The notes under the pieces: generated by a model
The model's input: the letters and a program-made list of their open reading frames with translations, nothing else
Told to the model about the DNA's origin: nothing
Databases searched by the model: none
Origin: JAEXNA01 sp050486105
Lineage (GTDB): Bacteria > Vulcanimicrobiota > Xenobia > Xenobiales > JADMJV01
Length of the DNA stretch: 25,396 nucleotides
NCBI GenBank assembly: GCA_050486105.1
Contig: JBJHCR010000056.1
Coordinates: forward strand, 1 to 25,396
Direction: 5' to 3'
Position numbers and translations under genes: made by a program
Shown: positions 23,527-25,396 of the stretch, one piece after another
Layout: every line of letters starts with the position of its first letter
How positions within the stretch are numbered: the stretch's first letter is position 1

Positions 23527-25396
23527 ACGTATCCGGCCAAGTCCAAGACCGACTCGTCAGCCATCCACAAGGTGACCTCGCACCCCGAAACCGGCTGACC
23601 CTTGACATCCTTGACCCTGGCTTGCAGCTCTACCTCACTGCCTGGCTCGAGGTTGGCGTCCTGGGGGAGCAACTCGACGCTGAGTTTGCGGCTTGAATGG
23701 GAGATGGCTAGGCTCAAGTCGCCGGCAGCAACGGCCGGTCGTGTTCCCTGTCCCCATTGGGTTTTCCCGACCACCGTCACTTTGGCGTGCAGATTAGGGA
23801 CCAACTCTTCCGTCAGGGGATACTGGAGCGTAGCGCTCCCATCGTCTAAGGTGAACCTCTCCTCTTTGATGAGGCCGTCACGGGCCCAGACCACAAGCCC
23901 CTCGCCTTCAGCGAAGGGCGCCACGACCAAGACCTTAGCGGTCTGTCCGGGAGTGTACTCTTTGCGATCCGGCACCAGGGTCAGGGGTTCCAGCTCGACT
24001 TTGCCCTGGGTAGGCATCATGCCGCCCGCTTTCCACATAGTGTAGTCGGTACGGTTGGGACGCCCTTCTTCATCCACCACCTCGGCGCGTATTCGATAGC
24101 TGCCGCCTTTTGTGGGAGCTAGTTGAATCTTGACTGGGGCCTCAGCGGAACTCACGGTGATCTGCTGGGAGAGCTTCTCCAATTGGCGGTAAATGTCCAT
24201 CTCGTCTAGCTCGTAGCGGATCTCCAACAGACTGATCGTGATCGGTACGACTGGAACGATATTGCCATCAATGTCGGTGACGATGGCCTCCAGTTCGAAC
24301 CCGCTTTTCTCGTCAACGAAGCTCTTTTCCGACTTCAGTCCAACGTAGCGGGTGCTGGGGTGAACCAGAACAGTCGAGCTGCACCTTTGCCTTTGATTGT
24401 TGACATCGGAGACGCTTGCTCCGATGGTCACGCGACTTGGCCGGGGCGGGTAGAGTCGATCAAAGCCAATCTCCAGACTGTGTTCTCCCGAAGAGTTTGC
24501 TCGGCCGGCAAACTCTTCGTAAATGAATGGATCGTATGATTGCGGCCACCAGGGGCCCATGTCCCACCACGGGGTCCACTGGCCGAAGGTGTAGTCGCTG
24601 CGGCCAGGCGGCGTGTAACTGGCATCCTCGCCGCCGACGTACCAATCCACCTGGGCGCCGGCGAGGGGGCCACCCGCGTAATAAGAGGCTCTAGCCTTGA
24701 CGGTGGCGGAGCTTTGCAAGAGATGAGGCTGGGCAGAGAGCACCTCCATATTGACCTCGAATTCGGGTCGACGGAACTCATCGACGTCGAAATCATGGAG
24801 ATAGCCCTTCGGCAGTCCATCACCGTGGACGGTTAAGTAGCACCGACCCAGCTCGATGTCCTTGGGCAGGTCTACCGTGAAGTCGATCGTCCCAAAGCTG
24901 CTCAGCTTCGCCTGACCTTCCACCGGCTTGTTGCCATGACCGTGGAGTTCCCACCGCACTATCTGCCCGGGCTGCCCAATACTCTTGAGCTTGCTCGGCG
25001 GTCCATCGACCCATTTCCGCACGTAGCCTTTGATGTGAGCCGTCTCGCCTGGGCGGTAAAGACCGCGATCACTAAACAGCAGCCAATGACCATTCACGGG
25101 GGAGCTCTCCTTGTCCGGGCTGTCGTCGATGGGCCTAGGGTCTCCAGGCAAGAAAGCTTGGTCCTTGGCCGTCGTGACGATGGTATAGGCGGCGGGTTTG
25201 GCAGGGAGCAGGAATTGGGCTGTGCCGTCCTCTTTGGAGAGGCCGGACTGGGAGCCCACCTTGACCTGTGCGCCAGCTAGGGGCTTGGCGTCTTGCAGCT
25301 TGGTGACCAGGGCTACAACCTGGTCTTGGGAGACCTCGAGATCCAATCCCAGGCTGGTGGCCTGCACCCAGGTGATGATCTGGCGATATCGTCGCG
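23460..25396 (-). pseudogene. Alpha-2-macroglobulin, 5' part, running off the right edge
   Basis: Open at the window edge: the frame continues beyond the ATG/GTG-like codons as YRQIITWVQATSLGLDLEV, a conserved interior segment, so the true start lies outside. Macroglobulin-type beta domains follow in order: DAKPLAGAQVKV, FSDRGLYRPGETAHIKGYV (the hallmark MG segment), FEVNMEVLSAQ, SLLEIRYELD, PDRKEYTPGQTAKVLV, then TLWMADESVLDLAGYV. After that the frame goes off into RQLSSPDCRGPG and stops at 23460, while the next frame resumes the homology. Bacterial members are large periplasmic or outer-membrane protease traps. A single-base indel near 23519-23526 separates the two halves; sequencing error is possible. 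Confidence 0.85.

Overview
The window looks like chromosomal DNA of a free-living, probably uncultured, moderately GC-rich bacterium with an exported or lipoprotein proteome. It carries an electron-transfer flavoprotein pair, an Rv1855c-type F420-family LLM oxidoreductase, an anaerobic sulfatase maturase with its Cys-type sulfatase lipoprotein, secreted zinc proteases, an alpha-2-macroglobulin, and several toxin-antitoxin modules. I cannot fix the phylum. The mix would suit an under-sampled Gram-negative-like lineage (Vulcanimicrobiota, Acidobacteriota, Myxococcota or Planctomycetota style). No rRNA, tRNA, CRISPR array or intact transposase was seen.

Layout. 0-1.4 kb: a PlsC-type acyltransferase with a glycine-rich membrane insertion, the gene being bracketed by a perfect 28-bp inverted repeat. 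1.5-4.1 kb (minus): an overlapping three-gene secreted operon of M48 protease, unknown exported protein, and a LIM-like/HExxH protein that resembles the DA1 peptidase of plants. 4.26-7.5 kb (plus): radical-SAM sulfatase maturase followed by sulfatase. 7.6-9.05 kb: a small exported protein and a GT-A glycosyltransferase. 9.2-10.1 kb (minus): cupin remnant and a Phd/YefM-PIN toxin-antitoxin pair with a palindromic operator candidate. 10.1-11.6 kb (minus): a large protein of unknown function. 12.1-14.2 kb (plus): hybrid histidine kinase, ending at a strong hairpin shared with the convergent etfBA operon (14.3-16.0 kb, minus).

16.2-18.0 kb is a gene graveyard. It holds a C-terminal mgtE fragment, a decayed copy of a vapB promoter and start, a possibly frameshifted hypothetical gene, and a fragment paralogous to the intact membrane-protein gene at 18.9-20.0 kb. 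An intact RHH-PIN vapBC module follows (18.1-18.9 kb), possibly transcribed leaderless. 18.9-21.3 kb (minus) carries two membrane proteins and the LLM oxidoreductase. 21.4-25.4 kb (minus) is a bacterial alpha-2-macroglobulin that runs off the right edge. It keeps its CxEQ thioester but has an internal frameshift, and it is cut off inside the thioester domain, where it runs into an unrelated decayed small gene.

The best candidates for something undescribed are the M48/unknown/DA1-like secreted protease operon, the inverted-repeat-flanked acyltransferase with its inserted glycine-zipper domain, and the paired intact and relic copies of vapB and of the membrane-protein gene.
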